A stretch of 47,466 nucleotides of DNA from Candidatus Curtissbacteria bacterium (GCA_030647775.1 JAUSJC010000008.1:1-47466); one strand, 5' to 3'; counted from the stretch's first letter, positions 29,705-38,770 are shown. Numbers and translations: made by a program. The notes: a model not told the origin generated them from the sequence alone.

Positions 29705-30424
29705 TTAGAACGGTGCGGTGAGGCCGGGGATTAGAAGGGCGAAGATAGTCGAAGTTACGGGGAAAAGGATCTGGCCGACGGCGCCGGTGACCAAAAGCAG
29801 AAGCAGGATAAAAATGCCGTATTTTTCCATCTGCATAAAATCGGCGTACCACTCGCGGGGCAGGATTCCGGCCAAGACTTTGAAGCCGTCCAGCGGAGCG
29901 ACGGGAATAAGATTAAAGACAGCAAGGACAACGTTAAAGAAGATAACCGGTGAGAGATAAAGATAGATGGTATTGATTGTCGGGCTCAGCATCTGGAACC
30001 AATAGGCAATAAGGTAAGGGATGGAAAGAGCGAGGGCGAGGGCAAAATTGGAAGCGGCGCCGGCAACGGAAATCAGGGCAGAATCCCTTTTAATATTTCT
30101 AAGGTTAAACGGATCAAACGGTGTCGGTTTGCCCCAGCCGATGCCGATAAAAAGTAAGGCGACCGTGCCGACGGGGTCCATGTGGGCCATAGGGTTTAAA
30201 GTCATCCTGCCTTCAAGTTTGGCCGTCGGGTCGCCCAGCCTGTAGGCAACATACGCGTGGGATGCTTCGTGGATGGTAATGCCGGCGACAAGACCGATTA
30301 TCATGGAGAGGCCAATTAGCGGATTTTGAACAATAGCGGAGATTAAAAATGGCAACTCGCGGGTTAAAAGCAGGTTTAAAAGAATAAAGATCGCCAGTAT
30401 TTGAATAATGGGAATGTTAAACAT
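29705..30424 (-). CDS. Site-2-protease-family (M50) membrane metalloprotease
   Basis: 239 aa from MFNIPIIQ; 56 further in-frame codons upstream are repeat and promoter sequence. Several transmembrane helices. Zinc motif HEASH in GITIHEASHAYVAYRLGD (about 53-57), and third ligand in NLIPVAPLDGFKVL (about 171-184). This matches the short FtsI-like S2P/YwhC group, without PDZ domain. It cleaves substrates inside the membrane; target unknown. Convergent with the LytR_C gene across the 6S-like RNA. Confidence 0.88.
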   Translation of the reverse strand: MFNIPIIQILAIFILLNLLLTRELPFLISAIVQNPLIGLSMIIGLVAGITIHEASHAYVAYRLGDPTAKLEGRMTLNPMAHMDPVGTVALLFIGIGWGKPTPFDPFNLRNIKRDSALISVAGAASNFALALALSIPYLIAYWFQMLSPTINTIYLYLSPVIFFNVVLAVFNLIPVAPLDGFKVLAGILPREWYADFMQMEKYGIFILLLLLVTGAVGQILFPVTSTIFALLIPGLTAPF

Positions 30425-30485
30425 AATTAGTGTTCGAGCTTGTCGAGAACTTCGCGACTCGACTTGCAGTCTCGCTCGAAGAATA

Positions 30486-30515
30486 TTGAATAAGGTGTTT
30501 GTCTTATGGTATATT
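30486..30515 (+). promoter_or_regulatory. Promoter of rpmB
   Basis: TTGAAT (30486-30491), an 18 nt spacer and TATATT (30510-30515), 20 nt before the ATG. Confidence 0.6.
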
Positions 30516-30535
30516 TTAGCATTAACAAAACCAAA

Positions 30536-30820
30536 ATGAGAGCTTGCGAAATTTGCGGAAAGAAATCCATGATCCAAAAATCCGGTGCCCACAATTACGG
30601 CGGGGGCTGGGCATATCGTGCCTCTAAGACGCGTTTTGTTTCCGAACCTAACTTACATTCCAATAAAGTGACTTACAACGGTGTCCGCAGGACCATGAGG
30701 CTTTGCACAAAATGTCTACGTAGGGTTAAAGCTCTCTCACCTGTCATTGCGAGGAGTGAAGCGACGAAGCAATCTAAATCGAAAACCCCAGAAGTTATTG
30801 TTGCTCCAGTTGCCGCCTAA
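30536..30820 (+). CDS. rpmB: Ribosomal protein L28
   Basis: 94 aa from the ATG of MRACEICGKKS; the open frame 10 codons upstream overlaps the -10 box. Zinc-type L28: CEIC (4-7) and CTKC, with FVSEPNLHSNKVTYNGVRRTMRLC. The C-terminal VIARSEATKQS comes from a family A palindrome (30742-30775) read in the same frame as in rplA, nusG and priA, followed by KTPEVIVAPVAA. The core is about 63 residues, so the tail is an addition. Its stop overlaps the stop of an fmt remnant on the other strand. Confidence 0.93.
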   Translation: MRACEICGKKSMIQKSGAHNYGGGWAYRASKTRFVSEPNLHSNKVTYNGVRRTMRLCTKCLRRVKALSPVIARSEATKQSKSKTPEVIVAPVAA

Positions 30821-30894
30821 AATAATTTTTCTATTAATTCTTTACTTTTCGGATAGCCGTTGAGGAATTCTTTTTTTGTCATTTTTCGTTTGCC
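30817..30894 (-). pseudogene. Decayed second C-terminus of fmt
   Basis: The minus strand reads GKRKMTKKEFLNGYPKSKEL then IEKLF and a stop, against GKRKITIKEFKNGYPKAFQK at the end of the intact fmt 27 bp upstream. The gap holds CCTTCGACTACGCTCAGGAC, a dispersed repeat. The stop overlaps that of rpmB. Confidence 0.85.
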
Positions 30895-30921
30895 CTTCGA
30901 CTACGCTCAGGACGGTGCTTG

Positions 30922-31764
30922 TTATTCGAATAAGGCGCTGATTTTTTGAAATGCTTTTGGGTATCCATTTTTGAATTCCTTGATCGTTATTTTTCGCTTG
31001 CCTTCCGGTTGAATGAGACCGTTTGGCAAGAATTTAATCAATTTTGCTTGCCCACCGAAGTCTTGGCGAAGGCGGATCCAAACGCCGGGCCAGGGATGAT
31101 AGGCGCGGATCATGCGATCCACTGTTTTTTTGTCGGGCGGATTTTGCTGATCAATTTCCCCATCAATTTTGGCGATATGTTTTGTGAAGGTTGCCTTTTT
31201 GTGATCTTGAGGCACAGGTTTTAATTTGCCTTCGATATAATCCGGGAGAATTTCCAAAAGAACTTCGGTACCGGCTGCCGCCAGTCTTTCATTTAAAGAA
31301 AGATGATTATCATTATCCTCAATTTCTACTTCTTTTTGTGCAAGTACCGGGCCGTGGTCTACTTCTTTGTCCAAGAGAATAATCGAGACGCCGGTTTTTT
31401 CTTCACCTTCTAAAATTGCTGTCTGAACAGGCGTCGGGCCGCGGTATTTTGGGAGCAGTGACGGGTGAATGTTGATAAAACCGAACCTTGGGATTTGGAG
31501 GATTTTTTGCGGAAGAATTTTTCCATAAGCTATTAATATTGCGAGATCGAATTTGGCGTCAAAGCTATTAAAATTTTTAGGTTCCAGGACGTCGATAGAG
31601 TTTTTAACAGCAGTTTCTTTGGCCGGACTTTGTAGGTTTTTTTGTCCCCTTGCTATTCTTGCATCCGGAGCTGTTATAACCAGCTGCGGTTTATATGGAG
31701 AATCGATTAATTTTTCTAAAACTATTTGGGCCAGGCGCGGAGTGCCGAAAAAGGCGATTTTCAT
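30922..31764 (-). CDS. fmt: Methionyl-tRNA formyltransferase
   Basis: 280 aa. It formylates initiator Met-tRNA with 10-formyl-THF. N-domain MKIAFFGTPRLAQIVLEKL, active site FINIHPSLLPKYRGPTPVQTAI with the Asn/His pair, and Asp in LLDKEVDHGPVL. The C-terminal OB-like domain is short for the family (about 310-320 is usual) and contains RQDFGGQAK, from an in-frame GC-rich repeat. The start overlaps def by 4 bp, the classic def-fmt pair. A second, degenerate copy of its last 25 codons lies downstream. Confidence 0.95.
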   Translation of the reverse strand: MKIAFFGTPRLAQIVLEKLIDSPYKPQLVITAPDARIARGQKNLQSPAKETAVKNSIDVLEPKNFNSFDAKFDLAILIAYGKILPQKILQIPRFGFINIHPSLLPKYRGPTPVQTAILEGEEKTGVSIILLDKEVDHGPVLAQKEVEIEDNDNHLSLNERLAAAGTEVLLEILPDYIEGKLKPVPQDHKKATFTKHIAKIDGEIDQQNPPDKKTVDRMIRAYHPWPGVWIRLRQDFGGQAKLIKFLPNGLIQPEGKRKITIKEFKNGYPKAFQKISALFE

Positions 31765-32315
31765 TTTAATACTTCAAAAGTTTTGTCATCCCAGTCGGCA
31801 AGCGGCAGTTCGATAAGTTCCTCTTTTTTCTTTTTATTGGTTTTAACTTTAAACAGTTTGCCGTTTTGTTTTTTAACATAGTCGATAAATAAAACGCCTG
31901 TTAAATGGTCCAATTCGTGCTGGAAGATTTTTGCCTCAAGACCTTTTAAGTGCTTAACAAATTTTTTGCCATAAGCATCGAAGGCTTCGATATCAACTTC
32001 TGCCGGTCTTGTGACGCCGCCATAGATTCCGCCTACGGAAAAACAGCCTTCCATAAGGTTGGCGCGGTTTTTGTAAGATTTAATAATTTTCGGATTGACA
32101 AAGGGCTTAAATTTATTGCGGATTTTGGCGACAAAAACGTGTTTGAAAACGCCGATTTGCGGGGCGGCAAGGCCAAGGGCGATGGGATTTGTCTGGGCGC
32201 TGGCAGTATCCACCAAATCGGTGATAAGTTTTACTAAAGAGTTGTCGAAGCTTTTAACTTCTTGTGAACTGATCCTGATTTTTTGATCGGGAAGGGCGAT
32301 AAAAGTTTTGATCAC
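31761..32315 (-). CDS. def: Peptide deformylase
   Basis: 184 aa Fe/Zn hydrolase removing the N-formyl group from new proteins. Three motifs: GLAAPQIGV (48-56), EGCFSVGG (about 89-96; usual EGCLS) and HELDHLTG with the metal-binding HExxH-type pair. GTG start; a TATAAT box (32323-32328, minus strand) ends 7 nt upstream, so the mRNA is probably leaderless. The end overlaps fmt by 4 bp. Confidence 0.96.
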   Translation of the reverse strand: MIKTFIALPDQKIRISSQEVKSFDNSLVKLITDLVDTASAQTNPIALGLAAPQIGVFKHVFVAKIRNKFKPFVNPKIIKSYKNRANLMEGCFSVGGIYGGVTRPAEVDIEAFDAYGKKFVKHLKGLEAKIFQHELDHLTGVLFIDYVKKQNGKLFKVKTNKKKKEELIELPLADWDDKTFEVLK

Positions 32316-32392
32316 AGAGATAATTATAAATGAAATGGGGATATTTAGTCACTCGCGGTTATATTGTTCGAGCGCAAGCGAGAACTAAACGC

Positions 32393-32486
32393 TTTGTCAT
32401 TCTGAACTTGTTTCAGAATCCAGATCCTGAATTGAATTCAGGATGACACGGGTGAAATGAGATTCTTTCGCTTCGCTCAGAATGAC
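32393..32486. repeat. Family B element plus partner arm
   Basis: GTCATTCTGAACTTGTTTCAG and CCTGAATTGAATTCAGGATG arms, then GATTCTTTCGCTTCGCTCAG leading to AATGACAG, an arm matching the first half of another copy. Confidence 0.8.
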
Positions 32487-32538
32487 AGGGGAAGGGTTTG
32501 CAATGGCGACTAAATTATAACAAGATTGTTTTTTAAAA

Positions 32539-34209
32539 CTAAATTATGGAATCTGGTTCAACGATAATCCGTACATCTTTTTGATGAGGGAGAATGACTC
32601 GGACTTTGTCTAAGGTTTTTGTTCTAGTTGAGAGAGAGTAATCTGAGAGTTTAATTTTTAAAATAATGTTGTACTTAGAATTGCCTTCGTCTTTAATTGG
32701 GCCGAGAGCAGAAAGTTCGGGGTCGAGATTATCAAAGATTTCCTGGGCTTTTTCTTCAGTACCAGCAACTACGATTTTGACGAGTAGTGAAAACGGCGGA
32801 TAGGAAAAAGTTTTCCTTTGGGAAAGTTCCTCTTTATAAAATTGTAAGTAGTTCCCGTCGATTGCCCATTTGATGGCCGGATGATCAGGGTTATATGTTT
32901 GCAATATGACAAGTTTTTTGGCGAGCTTTTTGAGGTTTGTGATTTGCGCATAAAGTTTTTCGGAAGATGCAAAGTCAGGGAAATTCAAAACGCTGTCGGT
33001 TTTAATATGGACCGCGACATCGTATTTTTTGGGGAGGAGTTTGTAAAAAGCGGCGGCGGTTTCTATATCGATTGCGGCGCCCGGGAGAATTTTTTTAACC
33101 TGAGCAGACAGCGAATTTATGTTGACCAAGTTAAAGTAAACGTCGGGCGAACCGCAGTTGGGGCAAGCAGCAATTTGTTTTTGGACGACGGTTTGAGCTT
33201 TACAGCTTTTGCAATAAATGCTTCCGGATTCGGATTTTTTATTCAAGAAAAGAAGAGTTGATAATTTTTTGGCGGCGGCACGTTTTAAAATTTCTTCCAG
33301 TGTTTGGGAAATAGGCGAGTAGTTGCCGTAAACTTTTTCATTGGTCATATCGATGGTTTTTGTTTGCGGTAGATCCGCTTTGTCATTGCGAGGGCTCGAA
33401 GAGCCCGCGGCAATCTGTTTCTGAGATTGCTTCGCTACGCTCGCAATGACAGAAAAAGTAATGTCTTTTCCGTGATTTGTGAAAGTTGTAATTCTCGGGG
33501 AAGAATCGATGATTTCTATCTTGGCTTTTGTAAGCTCCGATATTTTTTCAGCGATAGTTAAAGTATCAAAATACGGCGAGCGCTCATCTTTATATGCACT
33601 ATCGTGTTCGTCATAGATGCATATTTTTTTAAGGTTGGGGTTGGGGGCAAAAATTGCCGAACGGGAACCAAAAATAAAATCGCATTGTCCTGACATAATT
33701 TTTTGCCAGGCGGCAAATTTCTCGGAAGCTTTTAACTGGTTATGATAGAGGACGTAATTTTTTGCCTGTGGAAAGTTGGCTAAAGTTTCGGGGATTCGAT
33801 CAATGTTTGGAACAAGGACAAGAGTTTGACTAACGACTAAGGACGAACGACTAACGCCTTGAAATTTTTTTGCATTAGTCATTAGTGTTTTAGCGTTTGG
33901 CAACTTGGGGAGCATTGCGTCTAAGCAGTTGGCCATCGGGGCGAGATAGTAGGAAGACATCCATTTGAGAAGATCAATCTGGTAAGCAAGGAGAATTGGC
34001 TGGTCGAGGATAATTGAGGCAATTGGTTTGGTTTTGATTTTCGGGTCGATTTGGTTTTGAAAACCGACGATGATTCCTTGCGGGTTTCTTTTGCCAAACG
34101 GTATAGAGACGAGCTGGCCAATTTTTACGTTTAGATTTTTTGGAATCTCGTAAGTGTAGGAATCAATATCCGGTGATTGGTAAGTTAGGACGACAACTTG
34201 CACGTACAT
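32539..34209 (-). CDS. priA: PriA-like primosomal protein lacking a helicase P-loop
   Basis: 556 aa against about 730 in E. coli. The N-terminal 3'BD (YTYEIPKNLNVKIGQLVSIPFGKR) and C-terminal SYPPFSLLVKIVVAG domains are recognisable. In the helicase part VLVPNIDRIPETL, GSRSAIFAPNPNLKKICIYDEHDSAYK match PriA, but there is no GxxGSGKT Walker A and DEEH is DEHD. Only one zinc ribbon (CKSC, CPNCG) remains of the usual two. Two repeat-derived insertions: KKFQGVSRSSLVVSQT and VIASVAKQSQKQIAAGSSS (33379-33452). It probably loads replication proteins structurally rather than by unwinding. Confidence 0.85.
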   Translation of the reverse strand: MYVQVVVLTYQSPDIDSYTYEIPKNLNVKIGQLVSIPFGKRNPQGIIVGFQNQIDPKIKTKPIASIILDQPILLAYQIDLLKWMSSYYLAPMANCLDAMLPKLPNAKTLMTNAKKFQGVSRSSLVVSQTLVLVPNIDRIPETLANFPQAKNYVLYHNQLKASEKFAAWQKIMSGQCDFIFGSRSAIFAPNPNLKKICIYDEHDSAYKDERSPYFDTLTIAEKISELTKAKIEIIDSSPRITTFTNHGKDITFSVIASVAKQSQKQIAAGSSSPRNDKADLPQTKTIDMTNEKVYGNYSPISQTLEEILKRAAAKKLSTLLFLNKKSESGSIYCKSCKAQTVVQKQIAACPNCGSPDVYFNLVNINSLSAQVKKILPGAAIDIETAAAFYKLLPKKYDVAVHIKTDSVLNFPDFASSEKLYAQITNLKKLAKKLVILQTYNPDHPAIKWAIDGNYLQFYKEELSQRKTFSYPPFSLLVKIVVAGTEEKAQEIFDNLDPELSALGPIKDEGNSKYNIILKIKLSDYSLSTRTKTLDKVRVILPHQKDVRIIVEPDSII

Positions 34210-34249
34210 AGCGAGTTAATTGTAAATTGTAAATAGTTAATAGTAAATT

Positions 34250-34291
34250 GACTACCCGTTTTGTTTGCGATCGTCAACAAAACGGGTAGTC
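34250..34291. terminator. Perfect 16 bp hairpin between folD and priA
   Basis: GACTACCCGTTTTGTT (34250-34265), a 10 nt loop and AACAAAACGGGTAGTC (34276-34291). Too stable to be chance; it lacks a long T run, so it may be a weak terminator, a processing site or a repeat. Confidence 0.5.
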
Positions 34292-34367
34292 GGAATACTC
34301 CCTATTGATTTAAATCATTAAAGCGGGTTAAGCAAAGTGTTTTTGGGTTTTTGCGCCGAGTTTGAAT

Positions 34368-35207
34368 TTATAAATTTTGGTTTTGGTAGGCTTGGAGGAG
34401 GTTTTGGAAAAGGCTGGCGACGGTCATGGGGCCGACGCCGCCGGGGACGGGGGAAATCCAATCTACGATTTTTTCTACTTCGCCTGCGGCAACATCGCCT
34501 TTTAGTTTTCCGTCCACAACGGTTGTGCCAACGTCGACAACTGTCTGACCGGGGCTGACGTGGTTTTTGGTAATTAAACCCGGTTTGCCGACGGCGGAAA
34601 TTAGAATGTCAGAGTGCTTAGTGATTAGTGATAAGTGGTTAGTCTTGGAATGGCAGACGGTGACGGTTGCATCAAGATTTAAAAAGGCAAGAGCTGTCGG
34701 TTTGCCAACCAAAGATGAGCGGCCGACAACAACAACGTGTTTGCCGGCAGGGTTAATTTTGTAATGCTCAAGGAGCGTTAAAATTCCTTTGGTTGTTGCC
34801 GGGACAAGGCCGGTAGGGTTGTTTTCCATAAGCTTTTTTAAATTGGCAGAATGAAGGCAATCTACATCTTTTGCCGGATCGATGGCTTCGATGATTTGGT
34901 TTTTATCGAGATTTTCGGGAATTGGAAGTTGGATGATAATTCCGTTTATCGATTTTTCCGAGTTAAAATTTGCAATGTTGAAATTTAAAGTTTTTTCGGT
35001 TACGTCTTCCGGTAGTTTGAGATGTTTTATATTAGCACCGATTTTTTCGCCGAATTTTATTTTTTGGGCGATATAGGTGTTGGACTCGGGATTATCACCG
35101 ACTTGAATTATTACAAGCCTTGGTGCCGCCAGTAGATTCTGGATTTTAGATTTTAGTACGCCCTCGATTTTGTCGCGGACGATTTTGCCATCAAGTAGTT
35201 TTGCCAT
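34368..35207 (-). CDS. folD: Methylene-THF dehydrogenase/methenyl-THF cyclohydrolase
   Basis: 279 aa bifunctional enzyme that makes 10-formyl-THF precursors. Signature SNTYIAQKIKFGEKIGA with catalytic Lys, IIQLPIPENLDKNQIIEAI, DVDCLHSANLKKLM, NADP motif VVVVGRSSLVGKPTA and PGGVGPMTVA. The stretch NHLSLITKHS after CHSKT is encoded by a TTAGTG-type repeat (34614-34644) but keeps the usual spacing to DILISAVGKPG. It works with GlyA and supplies Fmt and the PurH transformylase, all in this window. Confidence 0.96.
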   Translation of the reverse strand: MAKLLDGKIVRDKIEGVLKSKIQNLLAAPRLVIIQVGDNPESNTYIAQKIKFGEKIGANIKHLKLPEDVTEKTLNFNIANFNSEKSINGIIIQLPIPENLDKNQIIEAIDPAKDVDCLHSANLKKLMENNPTGLVPATTKGILTLLEHYKINPAGKHVVVVGRSSLVGKPTALAFLNLDATVTVCHSKTNHLSLITKHSDILISAVGKPGLITKNHVSPGQTVVDVGTTVVDGKLKGDVAAGEVEKIVDWISPVPGGVGPMTVASLFQNLLQAYQNQNL

Positions 35208-35236
35208 ATACGAATTATCTCATTAAAACCAGATCT

Positions 35237-35383
35237 TGTCATTGCGAGGAGCGATAGCGACGAAGCAATCTGTTCCCTTGTCATCCTGAACTTGATTCAG
35301 GATCCATTTCGAGAAAGATTCCGGATCAGGTCCGGAATGACATTGTAAAAAACGAGATTGCTTCGCTTCGCTCGCAATGACAA
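35237..35383. repeat. Family A element with a family B element nested inside
   Basis: The left arm GTCATTGCGAGGAGCGATAG..GAAGCAATCT (35237-35271) pairs with the right arm GAGATTGCTTCGCTTCGCTC..GCAATGACA (35352-35383). Between them lies a whole family B unit (35279-35342). This shows that B inserted into A. Confidence 0.85.
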
Positions 35384-35387
35384 AGGT

Positions 35388-36719
35388 TTAGGGGACGGGG
35401 AATTTAGAGGTAAAGAGTTTTACTTCTTTGGCGATGGCAAGAAGGTTTTTGTTTTTATAGACGCGGGATTTGAAGTCTTTCATAAATTCGTTGCGAGCAT
35501 CTTTTTCGGCCGGCAATTTTTCTTTTTTAACTTCTTCAATAACTCTATTGATCCACTGCGCGACCTTTTTCATTTGGGGTTCTTTCATGCCGCGGGTGGT
35601 AATGGCCGGTGGGCCAAGACGAATGCCGGAAGGATAAAGTGGGGGTTGGGTATCAAAGGGTACGCCGTTAGCGTTGACAACAATATTGGCAACTTCCAGA
35701 GCAATCGCGGCAACTTTTCCGTTGACGTTTTTATTTCGCAGGTCAATCAAGATTAAGTGATTGTCCGTGCCGCCGGAGACTAAGTCAAAGTCAAAGTCGG
35801 AAAGATATGTGGCGAGGGCTTTGGCGTTTTTGACGATTTGTTTGGCGTAGGTTTTGAATGCGGGTGTAGAGTCTTCCTTTAGCATCACAGCAATTGATGC
35901 AGTTTGGTCGTCATGCGGGCCGCCTTGGATTCCCGGAATGATGGCGCTGTCGATTTTTTTACCCAAGTCGGGATCTTTTTTTAAACCTTTGGCAGTCGCC
36001 ATAATGATGGCACCTCTGGGCCCGCGGAGGGTTTTGTGGGTCGTTGTCATAAGGATATGCGCGTAAGGAGCCGGATCCGGGTGTTGGTCGGTAACAATCA
36101 AGCCTGCGATGTGAGAAATATCGGCTAAGAGGTAAGCACCGACTTTATCGGCGATTTGGCTAAACCTTTTGAAATCGATAATCCTTGGATAAGCGGTGTA
36201 ACCGCAAACAATTATTTTGGGCTTTTCGCGGACGGCTTGTTTTTCGATAGCGTCAAAGTCAAGCAAGCAGTCACGGCCCAGTTCGTAAAGAGTTGATTTA
36301 TAAAACTGGCCGGTTGCCGATTGCGGCTGGCCGTGGGTTAAGTGTCCACCGAAAGCCAAAGAAAGGCCCATGATCTTGTCTTTTAATGGTTCCAAAAGGG
36401 CAACATAAACGGCAAGATTTCCTGCAGATCCCGATAGCGCTTGGACGTTTGCGTGCGGCACGCCAAAAAGTTTTTTAGCTCTTTCTTGGGCAAGACTTTC
36501 CACACTATCGATAACAGCGTTTCCCTGATAGTAGCGTTTTTTGGGATAACCTTCGGAATATTTATTGTTGAGGACTGTACCAAGAGCTGATCGAACGGCT
36601 TGAGAGGCATAGTTTTCGGAAGGGATCATTTCCAAAACTTCGCGTTGGCGTTTTTCTTCTAGTGTTATAAGTTTGGCAATTTCGGGATCCGTTTTTTGTA
36701 GAGCTGACATTGGCGTCAT
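35388..36719 (-). CDS. glyA: Serine hydroxymethyltransferase
   Basis: 443 aa PLP enzyme converting serine and THF to glycine and methylene-THF. MIPSENYASQAVRSALGTVLNNKYSEGYP, YYQGNAVIDSVE, ANVQALSGSAGNLAVY, LADISHIAGLIV and the PLP Lys in MTTTHKTLRGPRG are all present, as are IRLGPPAITTRG near the end. The start could be Met1 or Met4; the first overlaps the upstream ligase gene by 4 bp. It feeds folD. Confidence 0.97.
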   Translation of the reverse strand: MTPMSALQKTDPEIAKLITLEEKRQREVLEMIPSENYASQAVRSALGTVLNNKYSEGYPKKRYYQGNAVIDSVESLAQERAKKLFGVPHANVQALSGSAGNLAVYVALLEPLKDKIMGLSLAFGGHLTHGQPQSATGQFYKSTLYELGRDCLLDFDAIEKQAVREKPKIIVCGYTAYPRIIDFKRFSQIADKVGAYLLADISHIAGLIVTDQHPDPAPYAHILMTTTHKTLRGPRGAIIMATAKGLKKDPDLGKKIDSAIIPGIQGGPHDDQTASIAVMLKEDSTPAFKTYAKQIVKNAKALATYLSDFDFDLVSGGTDNHLILIDLRNKNVNGKVAAIALEVANIVVNANGVPFDTQPPLYPSGIRLGPPAITTRGMKEPQMKKVAQWINRVIEEVKKEKLPAEKDARNEFMKDFKSRVYKNKNLLAIAKEVKLFTSKFPVP

Positions 36720-38695
36720 TGTAGCTTTTTATCCTGGATTTGATCAAGTAGGTCGCGGGCTTCCTGGTAATCCGGTTTTAGTTTAATTGATGTTTTCAGG
36801 GAATTTATTGCGTCTTCCTGTTTGCCGAGGTCCAGTTGGGCTTTTGCCAAATCAAGAAAGCTAGTTGGGTCGGTTGGGGCAAGAATAGTTTCTTTTTGGG
36901 CAAGTTCAAGATCCTTAATTTTGTAAAGCGGGTTTTGGGCTCCAAGTTCATCGTAAGCGGTTTTGACCTTTCTTAGGACCAATAAATTATTGGGAGAGAT
37001 TTCCAGGGCTTTTGTGCCGTAGGAAATCGCGTCATTTGTAAGAATATCAGTTAGTTTTGCCTGCCCGACAGCGCCTACGGCGTCAGTCGTTGGCGGGCGG
37101 GCATCTTTTTGGCTGGCGGCGTAGACGGCCAGGATATATGAATAGTCGGCAAAATAAAACGGGTTTTGGGCAGGTATGACGCTGACGGCGCTGTCGTATG
37201 CGGTAAGCCGTCCGAGACTGCGGGCACGGTTTATGAGAATGTCGGCAAAATAAAGGCGAAGAACAAAAATCAGCAGCCAGAAACCAAGAGTAGCTGTGAG
37301 AAATGAAGCAAGCCTTTTGGCGGATTGTTTTTGTTCGATTATTCGAATAATCGAAATGTTTTTAAGATCGACTGTTTTTATCTTTGGACCGGCCATGACC
37401 AGAACAGCGGCGATTTGGCAAAACATAAAAAGCTGGGTGGTGACTATAGAAAAGCCGACAGATATCGCGGCCTGATAGCCGATAATGGAAGCAATAGTGG
37501 CTTTGGCCCAGACGCCGGTTGTGCTTTTATCCTTGGATATTTTGAAAAGTTCAAATAAACAGGCGGCAAGAAATGTTAAATACGCGCCAAAGCCAAGGAT
37601 TCCGGTATTGGCGGCGTAATTTAGAAATTCGTTGTGGGCTTTGTTGTAGTAAAAGTTCCATTCGGTGGTGGCGTTGGCGGCTTGGGGGCGAAACTGGTAG
37701 TAGGAGTAAACAAAAGTCTCCGGGCCAAAGCCGAGCAAGGGTCTGGCTTTGAAAGCCCGGATGGCGCCTTCCCAGGTGACAAGCCTTATTTGGCAGGATG
37801 ACGTTCCGGCATTGGGTTTGGGGGTTTTGTCCAGACAATCGGTGATTCTGCCTTTTATCGTCGGATAAAAGAAAGCGAGAGTAGCAAGAAAGATAACGGC
37901 GGCGACACTTAAGATTTTTAAGTTTTTTCTTATTAGTTTTGAGCCGATTAAGGTTAAGAAGACAAAGAGGGAAATAAAAAGTCCCAGCATTCCAGAGAGG
38001 GATTTGGTAAAGATTAGCGCAAGAATCAGGATAAATGAGAGCAGAAAGGGAAAGCGGCGCGAGCCTTTTTTAGAAATTAAAAGGAGTGAAAGTGAGAGAG
38101 GAACCGCTATTACCATAAATGAGGCGAGCCAGTTTGGCTGGCCGAGGGTAGAAAAGATGCGGATGGTGGGATCGAATTCTTTTTGCCAGCAGGCGGCGTT
38201 CAGGCGGCCGGTTAAGACTAAGCAGTTTGGATCAAAACCAAAATGGCCGGGGATTCCCCAGAGAGCGACGACAAAAGCGGCGGCGGTCATTGTCAAAAGC
38301 AGTTTTTGGGCTTTTTGGAAATTTAAATTGATGATGGCGGCGGTAAAAATAATCAAATAAGCAAATTGGGAGAGCAACCCGCCGTTTAGGCGCGTCGGGT
38401 AGCCGAAGACGGAAGTAAATTTATCGATTGAAGTTAGGGTGGAGAGAATTTGGACCGCGACAAGAACCAAAAGGGAATAGAAAACTAAACTTCGAGGGAT
38501 TTGGATTTTACCCTGAAAGACAAATTTCAAGGCAGTTGATGTCAAAAGGATGACGGCGGTAAGGTAGACGATAAACATTTTGGGAACTTCAAAAAGTTCT
38601 GTGCCGGCTGTAGTAAAGATAAGCGGGGTAACGATGGCAGAAGCTAAAAAAGTCAAGTATATGAGTTTGTCCCAAAAGGCGGTTTTACTGTCCAC
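36716..38695 (-). CDS. O-antigen ligase/polymerase-like protein with TPR tail
   Basis: 659 aa. About 12 transmembrane helices with the Wzy_C/O-antigen ligase core: IRIFSTLGQPNWLASFM, RLVTWEGAIRAFKARPLLGFGPETFVYSY and the periplasmic His in WNFYYNKAHNEFLNYAANTGI. The C-terminal soluble part (about 530-659) has TPR-like helices (DLAKAQLDLGKQEDAINSLK, IKLKPDYQEARDLLD). The segment ARPPTTDAVGAVGQAK is an in-frame GC-rich palindrome (37060-37105). It joins or polymerises surface glycans or glycosylates pilins. The stop overlaps the glyA start. Confidence 0.9.
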   Translation of the reverse strand: MDSKTAFWDKLIYLTFLASAIVTPLIFTTAGTELFEVPKMFIVYLTAVILLTSTALKFVFQGKIQIPRSLVFYSLLVLVAVQILSTLTSIDKFTSVFGYPTRLNGGLLSQFAYLIIFTAAIINLNFQKAQKLLLTMTAAAFVVALWGIPGHFGFDPNCLVLTGRLNAACWQKEFDPTIRIFSTLGQPNWLASFMVIAVPLSLSLLLISKKGSRRFPFLLSFILILALIFTKSLSGMLGLFISLFVFLTLIGSKLIRKNLKILSVAAVIFLATLAFFYPTIKGRITDCLDKTPKPNAGTSSCQIRLVTWEGAIRAFKARPLLGFGPETFVYSYYQFRPQAANATTEWNFYYNKAHNEFLNYAANTGILGFGAYLTFLAACLFELFKISKDKSTTGVWAKATIASIIGYQAAISVGFSIVTTQLFMFCQIAAVLVMAGPKIKTVDLKNISIIRIIEQKQSAKRLASFLTATLGFWLLIFVLRLYFADILINRARSLGRLTAYDSAVSVIPAQNPFYFADYSYILAVYAASQKDARPPTTDAVGAVGQAKLTDILTNDAISYGTKALEISPNNLLVLRKVKTAYDELGAQNPLYKIKDLELAQKETILAPTDPTSFLDLAKAQLDLGKQEDAINSLKTSIKLKPDYQEARDLLDQIQDKKLQ

Positions 38696-38735
38696 GAAGA
38701 AGATGTTAGCATAAGTTTGCTAATTGTCTCAAAAG

Positions 38736-38764
38736 TTGTTTTAAAAGACCGATAGTATTATAAT
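38736..38764 (+). promoter_or_regulatory. Promoter of the coiled-coil/RelE-like gene
   Basis: TTGTTT (38736-38741), a 17 nt spacer and TATAAT (38759-38764), only 6 nt before the ATG: a leaderless arrangement. Confidence 0.75.
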
Positions 38765-38770
38765 CCGATT

